From assembly GCF_940807255.1 (NCBI RefSeq), contig NZ_CALNWY010000004.1, positions 124,001 to 188,000 on the forward strand: a stretch of 64,000 bases of DNA, read 5' to 3'. Positions 53,085 through 63,098 of this stretch are shown piece after piece; the stretch's first letter is position 1, and each line of letters begins with the position of its first letter. The position numbers and the translations under genes were made by a program. The notes under the pieces were generated by a model, which was not told the origin of the DNA, made no database searches, and worked only from the letters and a program-made list of their open reading frames with translations. Source of the stretch: Mixta sp. Marseille-Q2659 (GTDB taxonomy: Bacteria; Pseudomonadota; Gammaproteobacteria; Enterobacterales; Enterobacteriaceae).

Positions 53085-53828
53085 TCAATACATAACCTTG
53101 TGACCGTAACCTTCCAGAATATGCTTGATGCGATCCATCGTTTCCGCTTTTGGCGGTTTTACGCCATCCAGCTTGTACTCTTCACCCATTGCTTCCCACT
53201 TATGTTTGCCAAGTTCGTGATAGGGAAGCAGTTCAATTTTCTCGATGTTCTTCATATCGCGAGTGAACTCGCCCAGGCGATGCGCGGAGTCGTCATCATC
53301 CGTATAGCCTGGCACAATGACATAACGTATCCAGGTGCGGATCCCTTTCCTGGCAATATAGCGGGCAAAATCCATGGTGCGGTGATTGGATACGCCAACC
53401 AGAATCTGATGAATATCATCATTAATCTGTTTCAGATCGAGCATAACCAGATCGGTCACTTCCAGCAGCTCATCAATAACGGGATCGTAGCGACGCACAA
53501 AGCCATTGGTATCAAGGCAGGTATGAATACCTTCTGCCTTACAGGCTCGAAACCAGTCACGAACAAAGGCCGCCTGTAGTATTGCCTCGCCGCCGGATGC
53601 GGTAACCCCACCGCCCGATGCATTAATAAAATGACGGTAAGAGAGAACATCTCTCATTAGTTCTTCAACCGTCACCTCTTTACCGCCATGCGTATCCCAG
53701 GTATCGCGGTTATGGCAGTAGAGGCAGCGCATCAGGCAGCCCTGAAAGAAAGTAATAAAGCGGATACCTGGACCATCAACGGTACCACAGGATTCAAATG
53801 AGTGAATACGACCGACAGATGATGACAT
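53085..53828 (-). CDS. pflA: Pyruvate formate-lyase-activating enzyme PflA
   Basis: A radical-SAM enzyme that creates the glycyl radical on PflB. The 247 residues (E. coli 246) bear the CX3CX2C cluster motif as CLMRCLYC (Cys31, Cys35, Cys38) and the GGE-type SAM motif in ASGGEAIL. It lies downstream of pflB; a terminator and a palindrome with a TATAAT box lie between, so it probably has its own promoter as well as readthrough. Confidence 0.95.
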   Translation of the reverse strand: MSSSVGRIHSFESCGTVDGPGIRFITFFQGCLMRCLYCHNRDTWDTHGGKEVTVEELMRDVLSYRHFINASGGGVTASGGEAILQAAFVRDWFRACKAEGIHTCLDTNGFVRRYDPVIDELLEVTDLVMLDLKQINDDIHQILVGVSNHRTMDFARYIARKGIRTWIRYVIVPGYTDDDDSAHRLGEFTRDMKNIEKIELLPYHELGKHKWEAMGEEYKLDGVKPPKAETMDRIKHILEGYGHKVMY

Positions 53829-53904
53829 TGCGATGAGTTCTCCAAGGTGAACCTGCCTGGCAGGCGGCGCAGTCTTTAACGGGCGCTGCGCTAAGTGAGT
53901 CTGT

Positions 53905-53938
53905 TTTGCCAGAGACCTTATTATAGATCTCTGGCAAA
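53905..53938 (-). promoter_or_regulatory. Palindrome enclosing a TATAAT box upstream of pflA
   Basis: TTTGCCAGAGA (53905-53915) and TCTCTGGCAAA (53928-53938) are perfect 11-bp inverted repeats. The 12-base centre carries TATAAT on the minus strand (53925-53920), in position to be a pflA -10 element. No convincing -35 is seen. Confidence 0.55.
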
Positions 53939-53951
53939 GCAGGCTGTTGCT

Positions 53952-53976
53952 AAAAAGGCTCCCGCAGGAGCCTTTT
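53952..53976 (-). terminator. Terminator after pflB
   Basis: AAAAGGCTCC / GGAGCCTTTT, perfect 10-bp stem with a four-base loop, 17 bases past the pflB stop. Confidence 0.88.
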
Positions 53977-53992
53977 ACTGGCGGGAAGAGAA

Positions 53993-56275
53993 TTACAGGG
54001 ACTGAGTGAAAGTACGAGTAATTACGTCCTGCTGCTGCTCTTTAGTCAAAGAGTTGAAGCGAACCGCATAACCTGAAACGCGAATGGTCAGCTGCGGATA
54101 TTTTTCTGGATGTTCCATCGCATCCATCAGCATTTCACGGTTCATAACGTTAACGTTCAGATGCTGACCACCTTCGATTGCCGCTTCGTGATGGAAGTAA
54201 CCATCCATCAGGCCAGCAAGGTTAGTCTTACGTACATCGTCATCTTTACCCAACGCATTCGGCACAATAGAGAAGGTGTAGGAGATACCATCTTTCGCGT
54301 AGGCAAACGGCAGTTTCGCCACAGAAGTCAGAGAGGCAACAGCACCTTTCTGGTCACGTCCGTGCATCGGGTTAGCACCCGGGCCGAAAGGCGCACCGGC
54401 GCGACGTCCGTCCGGCGTATTACCGGTTTTCTTACCATAAACCACGTTGGAGGTAATGGTCAGTACGGACTGTGTCGGTACGGCATTACGATACGTATTC
54501 AGCTTCTGAATTTTCTTCATGAAGCGTTCAACCAGATCGCAGGCCAGGTCATCTACGCGCGGATCGTTGTTACCGAACTGCGGATATTCACCTTCGATTT
54601 CGAAGTCAACAGCCAGACCGTCTTCATCACGAACCGGTTTAACTTTGGCGTATTTAATCGCTGACAGGGAGTCTGCCGCTACGGAAAGTCCGGCGATACC
54701 ACAAGCCATAGTGCGATATACGTCGCGGTCATGCAGTGCCATCAGCGCCGCTTCGTAGCTATATTTATCATGCATGTAGTGGATGATGTTCAGCGCAGTG
54801 ACATACTGTTTAGCCAGCCAGTCCATGAAATGGTCAAGGCGAGTCATAACGGTGTCAAAGTCCAACACGTCATCTGTAATCGGCGCTTCTTTCGGGCCGA
54901 CCTGCATTTTCATTTTTTCGTCAACGCCGCCGTTGATTGCGTACAGCAATGTTTTGGCGAGGTTGGCGCGAGCGCCGAAGAACTGCATCTGTTTGCCGAC
55001 AATCATCGGGCTAACGCAGCAGGCGATAGCATAGTCGTCGTTGTCAAAGTCAGGACGCATCAGATCGTCGTTCTCATACTGAACGGAAGACGTATCGATG
55101 GAAACTTTGGCCGCATATTTTTTGAAATTAATCGGCAGGTTTTCTGACCACAGAATGGTCATGTTCGGCTCTGGAGACGGCCCCATGGTGTACAGGGTGT
55201 TTAGGAAACGGAACGTGGTTTTGGTAACCAGCGTACGGCCGTCAACGCCCATACCAGCCAGAGACTCTGTCGCCCAAATTGGGTCGCCGGAGAAGAGTTC
55301 ATCATATTCTGGTGTACGCAGGAAGCGCACCATACGCAGCTTCATTACCAGATGGTCAATCAGCTCTTGCGCTTCCAGCTCAGACAGTTTACCTGCCTGC
55401 ATGTCACGTTCGATATAGACATCAAGGAAGGTAGACACGCGACCAAAGGACATCGCTGCGCCATTCTGTGATTTCACTGCGGCCAGATAAGCGAAGTAGG
55501 TCCACTGTACGGCTTCACGAGCGTTAGTTGCCGGGCGAGAAATATCGCAACCATATTTAGCTGCCATCTCTTTCAGCTGGCCCAGAGCGCGATGCTGTTC
55601 AGAGATCTCTTCACGCAGACGAATCGTCGCTTCAAGGTTAACGCCGTTTTCCAGATCGCTCTGCAAAGAGGTGAACTGGTCAAACTTATCCTGCATCAGA
55701 TAATCAATACCGTACAGCGCTACGCGACGATAGTCACCAATGATACGACCACGACCGTAAGCATCCGGCAAGCCAGTCAGGACGCCAGATTTACGGCAGC
55801 GCAGAATATTCGGCGTATAAACATCGAACACACCCTGGTTATGGGTTTTACGATATTCGGTAAAGATTTTTTTCAGCTGCGGGTCCAACTCGCGGTTATA
55901 CGCTTTGCAGGAACCTTCCACCATTTTGATACCGCCAAAAGGAATGATGGCGCGTTTCAGTGGTGCGTCAGTTTGTAAGCCGACGATTTTTTCCAGGCTT
56001 TGGTCGATATAGCCTGCATCATGTGAAGTGATGGTAGAAGCAACGCTGGTATCAAAATCAACCGGCGCGTGGGTGCGGTTTTCAATTTTGATGCCTTCCA
56101 GCACTTTGTTCCAAAGCTGGGTGGTTGCATCGGTAGCGCCGGCCAGGAAGGATTCATCTCCTTCATACGGCGTGTAGTTTTTCTGGATGAAATCGCGAAC
56201 GTTAACTGATTTCTGCCATTCGCCTGCGGCAAAACCTTCCCAGGCGGCAGCCAGTTTTTCATTGAGCTCGGTCAT
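53993..56275 (-). CDS. pflB: Formate acetyltransferase (pyruvate formate-lyase) PflB
   Basis: A glycyl-radical enzyme that converts pyruvate and CoA to acetyl-CoA and formate during anaerobic growth. The 760 residues (as in E. coli) include the catalytic cysteine pair in [11 protein letters not shown] (about 419-420) and the radical glycine Gly735 in [12 protein letters not shown]. Residues around both sites are intact. It follows focA after 82 bases and precedes pflA, the usual focA-pflB-pflA order. Confidence 0.97.
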   Translation of the reverse strand: MTELNEKLAAAWEGFAAGEWQKSVNVRDFIQKNYTPYEGDESFLAGATDATTQLWNKVLEGIKIENRTHAPVDFDTSVASTITSHDAGYIDQSLEKIVGLQTDAPLKRAIIPFGGIKMVEGSCKAYNRELDPQLKKIFTEYRKTHNQGVFDVYTPNILRCRKSGVLTGLPDAYGRGRIIGDYRRVALYGIDYLMQDKFDQFTSLQSDLENGVNLEATIRLREEISEQHRALGQLKEMAAKYGCDISRPATNAREAVQWTYFAYLAAVKSQNGAAMSFGRVSTFLDVYIERDMQAGKLSELEAQELIDHLVMKLRMVRFLRTPEYDELFSGDPIWATESLAGMGVDGRTLVTKTTFRFLNTLYTMGPSPEPNMTILWSENLPINFKKYAAKVSIDTSSVQYENDDLMRPDFDNDDYAIACCVSPMIVGKQMQFFGARANLAKTLLYAINGGVDEKMKMQVGPKEAPITDDVLDFDTVMTRLDHFMDWLAKQYVTALNIIHYMHDKYSYEAALMALHDRDVYRTMACGIAGLSVAADSLSAIKYAKVKPVRDEDGLAVDFEIEGEYPQFGNNDPRVDDLACDLVERFMKKIQKLNTYRNAVPTQSVLTITSNVVYGKKTGNTPDGRRAGAPFGPGANPMHGRDQKGAVASLTSVAKLPFAYAKDGISYTFSIVPNALGKDDDVRKTNLAGLMDGYFHHEAAIEGGQHLNVNVMNREMLMDAMEHPEKYPQLTIRVSGYAVRFNSLTKEQQQDVITRTFTQSL

Positions 56276-56357
56276 AATATACCTACCTTCTGATAAAAGT
56301 TCTTTTTTTGAACCAGCAGCGACTGGCTGCCGGTTCGAATTCGTTGTGCGGTTGCTG

Positions 56358-57215
56358 CTAGTGTGCAGCGTTACCGCGCAGATAAATAACCCAGTACGTT
56401 AACCCTACCAGCAGACCACCACCGATAATGTTGCCAATAGTGACGGGAATAAGGTTATCCATAATAAAGTGGCTAAGTGTCAGATTTGGGAACTGAGCGG
56501 CAGTTGTCCCAGTCGCTTGCCAGAATTCGGGTGATGCAAAATCACGAATGATGATGCCTAAAGGGATCATGAACATATTGGCGATGCTATGTTCAAAACC
56601 ACTGGCAACAAACATGGCTACCGGTAGTACCATCGCCAGCATTTTGTCTGTCAGGCTGCGACCGGAATAACTCATCCAGATAGCCAGACAAACCATTAAA
56701 TTTGCCAGGGTACCGAGGCAAACGGCCTCGATAAAGGTGTGATGCATTTTGTGATCGGCGGTTTGTAAAACATTTAATCCCCACGCGCCGTTCGCAACTT
56801 CATACTCGCCGGAAAACCAGATCAGACCAACAAAGAACAGCGCGCCAAACAGGTTACCGATATAAACATTAATCCAGTTGCGTGCCAGCTGTCCCCAACT
56901 AATGCGACCGCTGGCTTTCGCGACCACAATCAAAACGGTAGAGGTAAACAGGTCTGCTCCGCATACAACGACCAACATCAGTCCAAGGGAAAAGCAAATA
57001 CCGCCAACCAGCTTCGCCAGACCATAAGGAACATCCGCGGTGCCTGTCGTGGCGGTAATATAAAAAACAAAGGCAATAGAGATAAAAACACCAGCATTAA
57101 TGGCCAGAAAGAAGGTGGTGAGAGGATGTTTCGTGGCTTTATAAACACCCGCTTCTTCTGCAACTTTTGCCATAGCCTGTGGCAATAATAAATTGAAAGG
57201 ATTGTCAGTATTCAC
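56358..57215 (-). CDS. focA: Formate channel FocA
   Basis: A pentameric inner-membrane channel that moves formate in and out during fermentation. The 285 residues (as in E. coli) contain six hydrophobic helices and the family signatures [19 protein letters not shown] and [12 protein letters not shown], with the pore histidine in the latter block. The start codon is GTG at 57215, preceded by GGGAGTCCGTTA. It is the first gene of focA-pflB, under an upstream anaerobic promoter region with an FNR-like site. Confidence 0.95.
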   Translation of the reverse strand: MNTDNPFNLLLPQAMAKVAEEAGVYKATKHPLTTFFLAINAGVFISIAFVFYITATTGTADVPYGLAKLVGGICFSLGLMLVVVCGADLFTSTVLIVVAKASGRISWGQLARNWINVYIGNLFGALFFVGLIWFSGEYEVANGAWGLNVLQTADHKMHHTFIEAVCLGTLANLMVCLAIWMSYSGRSLTDKMLAMVLPVAMFVASGFEHSIANMFMIPLGIIIRDFASPEFWQATGTTAAQFPNLTLSHFIMDNLIPVTIGNIIGGGLLVGLTYWVIYLRGNAAH

Positions 57216-57276
57216 ACTAACGGACTCCCATAAAAAATTTTCGTAGAGATACTAACAAAGGAGTATTTCGCGAAAA

Positions 57277-57290
57277 TTGATATAGATCAT
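57277..57290. promoter_or_regulatory. FNR-like site upstream of focA
   Basis: TTGAT-ATAG-ATCAT matches TTGAT-N4-ATCAA at nine of ten positions, about 62-75 bases upstream of the focA start. Confidence 0.65.
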
Positions 57291-57515
57291 ATTGGGCGAG
57301 AGCGTTGGAAAGCGAAGCGCTAATTTTGAATGGCGATATTGATATAAATAATTGAAATTTAATAATAAAAATTATTTTAATTTATGCATTAAAAATTGAA
57401 TATAGCATTTGATGCAAAAGGTATCGTTATTCTTAAGTGAGTTAATTTCTATTAAAAGTAAATGAATTGATAATGAATGAGTGGTTTATTTAATAAATAT
57501 TTAACCTAAATAAAC

Positions 57516-57543
57516 AAGCCAGCTGATTTATATCAGCTGGCTT
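57516..57543 (-). terminator. Terminator after ycaO
   Basis: AAGCCAGCTGAT / ATCAGCTGGCTT, perfect 12-bp stem with a four-base loop; the minus-strand tail is GTTTATTT. Confidence 0.85.
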
Positions 57544-57564
57544 AAAATTTCAAAAGTGTTGCCT

Positions 57565-59322
57565 TTATTTCCAATAATTACGTTTGGCTTGTTGTAGCTT
57601 TTCATACGCTGCAAGTAATGCCTGATGCGCTGGGAAAGCTTGCAGGTTACTGTCAACAGCCTGTAAGCCCCAGAAGGGCGCTTCGCCGCTAATTGCGGCC
57701 GAGGCTGCTTCAACTGCCGCTGCGCCATACATACGTACAAAGGCGTGATAATACTGTGATGGATCGCGTTCTTCTTCTTGAGTCAGCAGTAACAGCGTTT
57801 GCAAGCAACGATAATAATTAGCGCGCTCAGCGGTGAACACCGAACCATTGAACTCCATCGTCCACTCTGTCCAGATTAACGCCTGTTCAAGGTCGCCGCC
57901 CGCCAGAGCCAGCATCGCTTTTAGTTCGCCAATACGTAGCGTATACCAACCGTTATCCTTACCTGTGGCCAGCCCCAGCAGTTCACGGACTCGGGTAAAA
58001 TCATCGTGGCCTTCTTCGTCCAGTTGTTCTATCAGCGCCAGGTAATCGGCTTTATCCCACTGGCTATCTGGCAATGCCAGCAGTGTTTCCCGCAGATTGG
58101 CGCCCATATTATTGTTAGCCAGTAAAAGATCTTCGGCTGGATAAATATCAGACATGCCAGGAACAATGATGCGGCAGGCATAAACATCCAGATGCTCATA
58201 ATCGGCAATATAAACGTCTTTATCTTCAGCTTTGAAGATCGCCATTAATGTCGCGAATTCTTCTTCAGTAGAGCCGTCGAAGCGCCAGTCAACAAATGGA
58301 TAATCTGCAGATTCTTTAAATAAATCCCAGGAAATCGAACCGCTGGAATCGATAAAGTGCGTTTCCAGGTTGGCATGTTCCGCCACTTCTTCATCGTCAA
58401 ACGTTGGCGGGGTAAACACATCCAAATCCTTGAGGCTGCGGCCCTGCAACAATTCTGTAACTGTACGTTCCAGCGCGACGCCAAAATCAGGATGGGCGCC
58501 GAATGACGCGAAGCAGGTGCCATTTGCAGGGTTAAATAGCACCACGCAAATGACGGGATATTTTCCACCTAACGAAGCGTCATAGGCAAAAATGGGGAAG
58601 CCTTCAGCTTCAAGGCTGTTAATGGCTTCGACAACACCGGGATAACGATCCAGTACATTTTGCGGGATAGCCGGCAGGCTGATTGCCTCTGCAATAATGC
58701 GGTTTTTCACATAACGCTCAAACACTTCGGAGAGGCCCTGTACGCGTGCTTCATTACGCGTATTACCAGCGGACATGCCGTTGGACACGTACAGATTGCC
58801 GATAATGTTCATGGGAATATAAACGGTCTGCTCATCGGACTGACGAATAAAGGGCAAGGCGCAGATTCCGCGTTCGATATTCCCCGACTGTAGATCGATC
58901 AAGTCGCTGGCGCTTAACTCATTTTCCGGGTCGTAAAACTGGCGCAGGCGGGGATCCAGAATGCCCTCTGGCAGGCTGTCATCATCTGGTAGCGGGAACC
59001 ATTTTTCATTAGGGTAATGTACAAACTCGCCGTTAGCGATGGATTCGCCCAACCAAAAGTCGGCAAAAAAGTAGTTTGTCGATAAGCGTTCAAAATACTC
59101 GCCCAGTGCGGAAGCAAGCGCAGCCTTCTTGCTGGCGCCTTTGCCGTTGGTAAAGCAAAGTGGGCAATCACGGTCGCGAATATGCACTGACCAAACATGA
59201 GGAACAGGATTTAACCAGGAAGCTTCTTCAATATTGAAACCGAAATCCCGCAGTTTTTGCTGGAACCGAGCGATGGAATCTTCCAGGGCGGCATCTTTGC
59301 CAGGAATAAAGGTTTGGGTCAT
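57565..59322 (-). CDS. ycaO: YcaO (ribosomal protein S12 methylthiotransferase accessory factor)
   Basis: An ATP-using YcaO-domain protein that in E. coli assists RimO in beta-methylthiolation of ribosomal S12. The 585 residues (E. coli 586) have the YcaO ATP-binding core in the N-terminal two-thirds (GKGASKKAALASALGEYFER, NGMSAGNTRNEARVQGLSE, and an acidic segment near FERYVKNR) and a C-terminal TPR-like extension lacking the Pro-rich tail of toxin cyclodehydratases. No substrate peptide or partner cyclodehydratase is nearby, so a RiPP role is unlikely. It is its own unit upstream of focA. Confidence 0.93.
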   Translation of the reverse strand: MTQTFIPGKDAALEDSIARFQQKLRDFGFNIEEASWLNPVPHVWSVHIRDRDCPLCFTNGKGASKKAALASALGEYFERLSTNYFFADFWLGESIANGEFVHYPNEKWFPLPDDDSLPEGILDPRLRQFYDPENELSASDLIDLQSGNIERGICALPFIRQSDEQTVYIPMNIIGNLYVSNGMSAGNTRNEARVQGLSEVFERYVKNRIIAEAISLPAIPQNVLDRYPGVVEAINSLEAEGFPIFAYDASLGGKYPVICVVLFNPANGTCFASFGAHPDFGVALERTVTELLQGRSLKDLDVFTPPTFDDEEVAEHANLETHFIDSSGSISWDLFKESADYPFVDWRFDGSTEEEFATLMAIFKAEDKDVYIADYEHLDVYACRIIVPGMSDIYPAEDLLLANNNMGANLRETLLALPDSQWDKADYLALIEQLDEEGHDDFTRVRELLGLATGKDNGWYTLRIGELKAMLALAGGDLEQALIWTEWTMEFNGSVFTAERANYYRCLQTLLLLTQEEERDPSQYYHAFVRMYGAAAVEAASAAISGEAPFWGLQAVDSNLQAFPAHQALLAAYEKLQQAKRNYWK

Positions 59323-59631
59323 GTGGCCTGCTATATGTTGGTTGGGCGTAAAGCGCGCAATGATACGTATTTTCCCTTGCCGGCGCTATTAGCGCGCTGC
59401 GATTTACTTTTCTGCATCATGGCAAAATTATCGCTTTCTTTCTGTTTCAACAATTTCGCCACGCGCGGAGCCTCACAAAATATCGCACTGGTTTACTTTC
59501 ACCACATAAGCTGTTGCGGCAAGCGCCTGAAAAATGGGCGTGCTTTCGGATAAATGTTTGCAGCCTGCGAAGGGCAGTGATAAAACCGATAGCCTATTCA
59601 TAAACAGCAGATCTGACAGTGGTGACGGGAA
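59323..59631. other. ycaO-serC divergent promoter region
   Basis: 309 bases without a supportable gene, holding both promoters. E. coli ycaP, which lies here, is absent. serC is preceded by GTGACGGGAA as ribosome site. I cannot assign CRP or Lrp sites. Confidence 0.55.
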
Positions 59632-60717
59632 ATGACGCAGATTTATAATTTTAGCTCCGGCCCAGCAATGTTGCCGGTAGAAGTGCTTCGTCGTGCAGAG
59701 CAAGAGCTTTGCAACTGGAATGGACTGGGTACGTCAGTGATGGAAATTAGCCATCGCAGCAAGGAATTTATTCAGGTTGCAGAAGAAGCCGAGAAAGATT
59801 TACGCGATTTGCTGAAAATCCCCGATAACTATAAAGTTTTGTTCTGTCAGGGCGGCGCACGCGCGCAGTTTGCCGCAGTGCCTATGAATTTGTTGGGGAC
59901 AGCCAAAACCGCTGATTATATTGATGGCGGCTACTGGGCACATAGCGCGATTCAGGAAGCGAAAAAGTACTGCGCTCCGAATGTAATCGACATTAAATCA
60001 AACATTGACGGCAAGCGGGCTTTATTGCCGATGAGTAAATGGGCATTAAGCGATGATGCCGCTTATGTACATTTTTGCCCCAATGAAACTATCGATGGCG
60101 TAGCCATTGATGAGCAACCTGATTTTGGCGATAAAATCGTGGTAGCCGATTTCTCCTCTACGATTCTCTCGCGTCCGCTGGATATTAACCGCTATGGTGT
60201 AATTTATGCTGGCGCGCAGAAAAATATCGGCCCGGCCGGTCTTACGTTAGTTATTGTCCGTGATGATTTGTTAGGTAAAGCGCAGCAGGCGCTGCCTTCG
60301 GTGCTGGATTATAAAACGCTGGCTGAAAATGACTCTATGTACAATACCCCGCCAACCTTCGCCTGGTATCTTTCCGGGCTGGTGTTCAAATGGTTGAAAG
60401 AGCGTGGCGGTATTAGTGAAATGGATAAAACCAATCAGGCGAAGGCCGACTTGCTGTATAGCACGATCGACCGCAGCGACTTTTACCGCAATGATGTCGC
60501 GGACCGTAACCGTTCAAGAATGAATGTACCGTTTCAGCTGGCTGACGCCGCGCTGGACAAACTCTTCCTGGAAGAGTCCTTTGCTGCCGGCCTGCATGCG
60601 TTAAAAGGGCATCGTGTCGTTGGTGGAATGCGTGCTTCTATTTATAACGCTATGCCGCTGGAAGGTGTAAAAGCGCTAACCGAGTTCATGGCGGATTTTG
60701 AACGCCGGCACGGCTGA
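59632..60717 (+). CDS. serC: Phosphoserine aminotransferase SerC
   Basis: A PLP enzyme of serine and pyridoxine biosynthesis (3-phosphohydroxypyruvate to phosphoserine; also a PdxB-pathway step). The 361 residues (E. coli 362) open with [18 protein letters not shown], and the PLP lysine is in [13 protein letters not shown] (about 198). It is followed by aroA after 82 bases including an attenuator-like hairpin, the conserved serC-aroA operon. Confidence 0.96.
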   Translation: MTQIYNFSSGPAMLPVEVLRRAEQELCNWNGLGTSVMEISHRSKEFIQVAEEAEKDLRDLLKIPDNYKVLFCQGGARAQFAAVPMNLLGTAKTADYIDGGYWAHSAIQEAKKYCAPNVIDIKSNIDGKRALLPMSKWALSDDAAYVHFCPNETIDGVAIDEQPDFGDKIVVADFSSTILSRPLDINRYGVIYAGAQKNIGPAGLTLVIVRDDLLGKAQQALPSVLDYKTLAENDSMYNTPPTFAWYLSGLVFKWLKERGGISEMDKTNQAKADLLYSTIDRSDFYRNDVADRNRSRMNVPFQLADAALDKLFLEESFAAGLHALKGHRVVGGMRASIYNAMPLEGVKALTEFMADFERRHG

Positions 60718-60743
60718 TTAACCACCAGTTTAATATTCTTTAG

Positions 60744-60768
60744 AAACCTCGCTTTGATGCGAGGTTTT
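60744..60768 (+). terminator. Attenuator-like hairpin between serC and aroA
   Basis: AAACCTCGC / GCGAGGTTT, 9-bp stem with a six-base loop and only four Ts. It probably ends a share of serC transcripts while allowing readthrough to aroA. Confidence 0.75.
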
Positions 60769-60799
60769 ATCGTACGGGCTTTACGGAGAAAAGTTTTAC

Positions 60800-62086
60800 A
60801 TGCAGGAATCCCTGACACTACAACCTATAAAACGCGTTAACGGCACGGTAAATTTGCCAGGTTCTAAAAGCGTATCTAACCGCGCTTTGCTGTTGGCAGC
60901 GCTGGCTCAGGGGACGACGCGCCTGACGAACCTGTTAGACAGTGATGACGTAAAACATATGCTGAATGCGCTTAGCGCATTAGGAATCAGCTATACATTG
61001 TCAGCGGATCGTACTCTCTGTGAAGTCAACGGCGCTGGTGGCCCATTACAGGCAGATAAAGCGTTAGAACTTTTCCTTGGGAATGCAGGAACGGCAATGC
61101 GTCCTCTGGCTGCGGCGCTTTGCCTCGCCAACAATGATATTGTGCTGACCGGCGAGCCGCGTATGAAAGAGCGCCCGATTGGCCACCTGGTAGATGCGTT
61201 GCGTCAGGGCGGCGCGCAGATTGATTATCTTGAGCAAACCGATTATCCCCCGTTACGCATTCGCGGTGGTTTTACCGGCGGAGAGGTTAGCGTTGACGGT
61301 AGCGTTTCCAGCCAGTTTTTAACCGCTCTGCTGATGGCGGCACCGCTGGCGATGCAGGATACGCAAATCACTATTAAAGGTGAGCTGGTATCAAAACCTT
61401 ATATCGATATTACGCTGCATCTGATGAAGACCTTTGGCGTAACAGTAGAAAATTATAACTATCAACGGTTTGTTATCCGCGGGCAGCAAAGCTACGTTTC
61501 CCCCGGCAGCTACTTAGTGGAAGGTGATGCCTCTTCTGCATCTTATTTCCTTGCCGCGTCTGCTATAAAAGGTGGAACCGTACGCGTTACAGGCGTTGGT
61601 CGTAACAGCGTTCAGGGCGATATTCGTTTTGCCGACGTTTTAGAAAAGATGGGTGCCGAAATCGAGTGGGGCGATGATTATATAGCCTGCACACATAACA
61701 AACTCCGCGCCATTGATCTGGATATGAATCATATTCCCGATGCGGCGATGACTATCGCTACGACCGCACTGTTTGCTGAAGGCACGACGGTATTGCGCAA
61801 TATCTATAACTGGCGAGTTAAAGAGACCGATCGTCTGTCTGCGATGGCGACTGAGTTGCGCAAAGTCGGCGCGGAAGTTGAAGAGGGGCATGATTTTATC
61901 CTTATTACTCCGCCGCAACAGCTTATCGCCGCTGAAATTGGAACCTATAACGATCATCGCATGGCGATGTGTTTTTCGCTGGTAGCGTTGTCGGATACGC
62001 CCGTTACTATTCTTGATCCTAAATGCACAGCCAAAACCTTTCCTGATTATTTTGAGCGGCTCGCTGCCATCAGTACGCCAGCCTAA
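60800..62086 (+). CDS. aroA: 3-phosphoshikimate 1-carboxyvinyltransferase (EPSP synthase) AroA
   Basis: The sixth step of the shikimate pathway, joining PEP and shikimate-3-phosphate. The 428 residues (E. coli 427) carry [17 protein letters not shown], the PEP-binding [13 protein letters not shown], and the [17 protein letters not shown] and [10 protein letters not shown] blocks. It belongs to the class I enzymes typical of enterobacteria. ACGGAGAA precedes the ATG. Confidence 0.97.
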   Translation: MQESLTLQPIKRVNGTVNLPGSKSVSNRALLLAALAQGTTRLTNLLDSDDVKHMLNALSALGISYTLSADRTLCEVNGAGGPLQADKALELFLGNAGTAMRPLAAALCLANNDIVLTGEPRMKERPIGHLVDALRQGGAQIDYLEQTDYPPLRIRGGFTGGEVSVDGSVSSQFLTALLMAAPLAMQDTQITIKGELVSKPYIDITLHLMKTFGVTVENYNYQRFVIRGQQSYVSPGSYLVEGDASSASYFLAASAIKGGTVRVTGVGRNSVQGDIRFADVLEKMGAEIEWGDDYIACTHNKLRAIDLDMNHIPDAAMTIATTALFAEGTTVLRNIYNWRVKETDRLSAMATELRKVGAEVEEGHDFILITPPQQLIAAEIGTYNDHRMAMCFSLVALSDTPVTILDPKCTAKTFPDYFERLAAISTPA

Positions 62087-62118
62087 ACAATCAACGCCGT
62101 CATTTTCTCTTCAGGAAG

Positions 62119-62146
62119 TGACGGCATCCACGTTTCGTCATTTTTT
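62119..62146 (+). terminator. Terminator after aroA
   Basis: TGACG / CGTCA stem followed by six Ts. The left arm can instead pair upstream in GCCGTCA / TGACGGC (62096-62125), giving two competing hairpins. Confidence 0.6.
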
Positions 62147-62227
62147 ATCCGTTAGCGGATGTTCTTAAAAAGAAGAATATTTACCGACTGCCTATGCTTA
62201 AAGATATCGTTCCGAAGGATTGCAGCG

Positions 62228-62233
62228 TATAAT
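62228..62233 (+). promoter_or_regulatory. Possible cmk promoter -10 box
   Basis: An exact TATAAT 64 bases before the cmk start. The -35 region (around 62205) is poor, so activator help or a different start is possible. Confidence 0.45.
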
Positions 62234-62297
62234 ATGCCGCGACTTGTGAATGAGTGCAGGTAGCCATAAGAACGACCAGCTGCGACAGGAGAATAAA

Positions 62298-62981
62298 ATG
62301 ACGGCAACAGCCCCGGTAATTACCATTGATGGTCCAAGCGGCGCGGGTAAGGGCACGCTCTGTAAGGCAATGGCTGAGGCGCTGCAGTGGCATCTGCTTG
62401 ATTCTGGCGCAATTTATCGTGTATTAGCGCTGGCAGCCCTGCATCATCAGGTAAATATCGAATCAGAAGAAGCACTGGTGCCTATCGCCGCGCATTTAGA
62501 TGTGCGCTTTATTTCAACTGATGGTGAAATGGCTGTCATTCTTGAAGGCGAAAATGTCACCAGCGAAATTCGCACCCAGGAAGTTAGCAATACGGCATCA
62601 AAAGTGGCAGCTTTCCCTCGCGTACGGGAAGCGTTACTGCGTCGCCAACGTGCGTTTCGTGACGTCCCCGGCCTGATTGCCGATGGGCGGGATATGGGAA
62701 CGGTGGTTTTCCCTGATGCGCCGGTGAAAATTTTTCTGGACGCCAGTTCTGAAGAGCGTGCGCATCGCCGCATGCTACAGTTGCAGGAAAAGGGCTTTAG
62801 TGTTAACTTTGAACGCCTTTTAGCCGAGATAAAGGAGCGCGACGAGCGCGACCGTAATCGGGCTATTGCGCCGCTGGTGCCGGCGGAAGATGCTCTGGTG
62901 CTGGATTCAACCAGCATGAGTATCGAGCAGGTGATTGATACTGCCCTCAATTATGCCCGTGAAAAACTGGCTTTATCGTAG
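62298..62981 (+). CDS. cmk: Cytidylate kinase Cmk
   Basis: Phosphorylates CMP and dCMP to the diphosphates. The ATG at 62298 follows ACAGGAGAA and yields [20 protein letters not shown] and 227 residues as in E. coli; the upstream ATG at 62250 is unsupported. P-loop GPSGAGKGT is at 12-20; the CMP-binding insert and the LID region [12 protein letters not shown] follow. It precedes rpsA by 117 bases, the conserved cmk-rpsA pairing. Confidence 0.97.
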   Translation: MTATAPVITIDGPSGAGKGTLCKAMAEALQWHLLDSGAIYRVLALAALHHQVNIESEEALVPIAAHLDVRFISTDGEMAVILEGENVTSEIRTQEVSNTASKVAAFPRVREALLRRQRAFRDVPGLIADGRDMGTVVFPDAPVKIFLDASSEERAHRRMLQLQEKGFSVNFERLLAEIKERDERDRNRAIAPLVPAEDALVLDSTSMSIEQVIDTALNYAREKLALS

Positions 62982-63098
62982 GGCTGGCGGCTAACAGATG
63001 TAATAACCTGGTGACAAGGAACGTCATCAGGCATGTTAAACAACCCCATCCGGCAGGAAGTCAGATGGACGTTAAATTTACCTATCTAAAGATTAAAT

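Larger units (their letters stand above)
57216..57564. other. focA-pfl promoter region
   Basis: 349 AT-rich bases between focA and ycaO, both on the minus strand. It contains an FNR-like site (57277-57290) and the ycaO terminator. The AT-rich centre (57340-57500) fits the long multi-promoter region known for E. coli pfl, with IHF and ArcA sites that I cannot assign. Confidence 0.7.

Noticed and set aside
57565-59322. YcaO as part of a peptide-natural-product (RiPP) cluster
   Set aside because: It has the full-length S12-accessory form, conserved pfl-serC synteny and no precursor or cyclodehydratase partner nearby.
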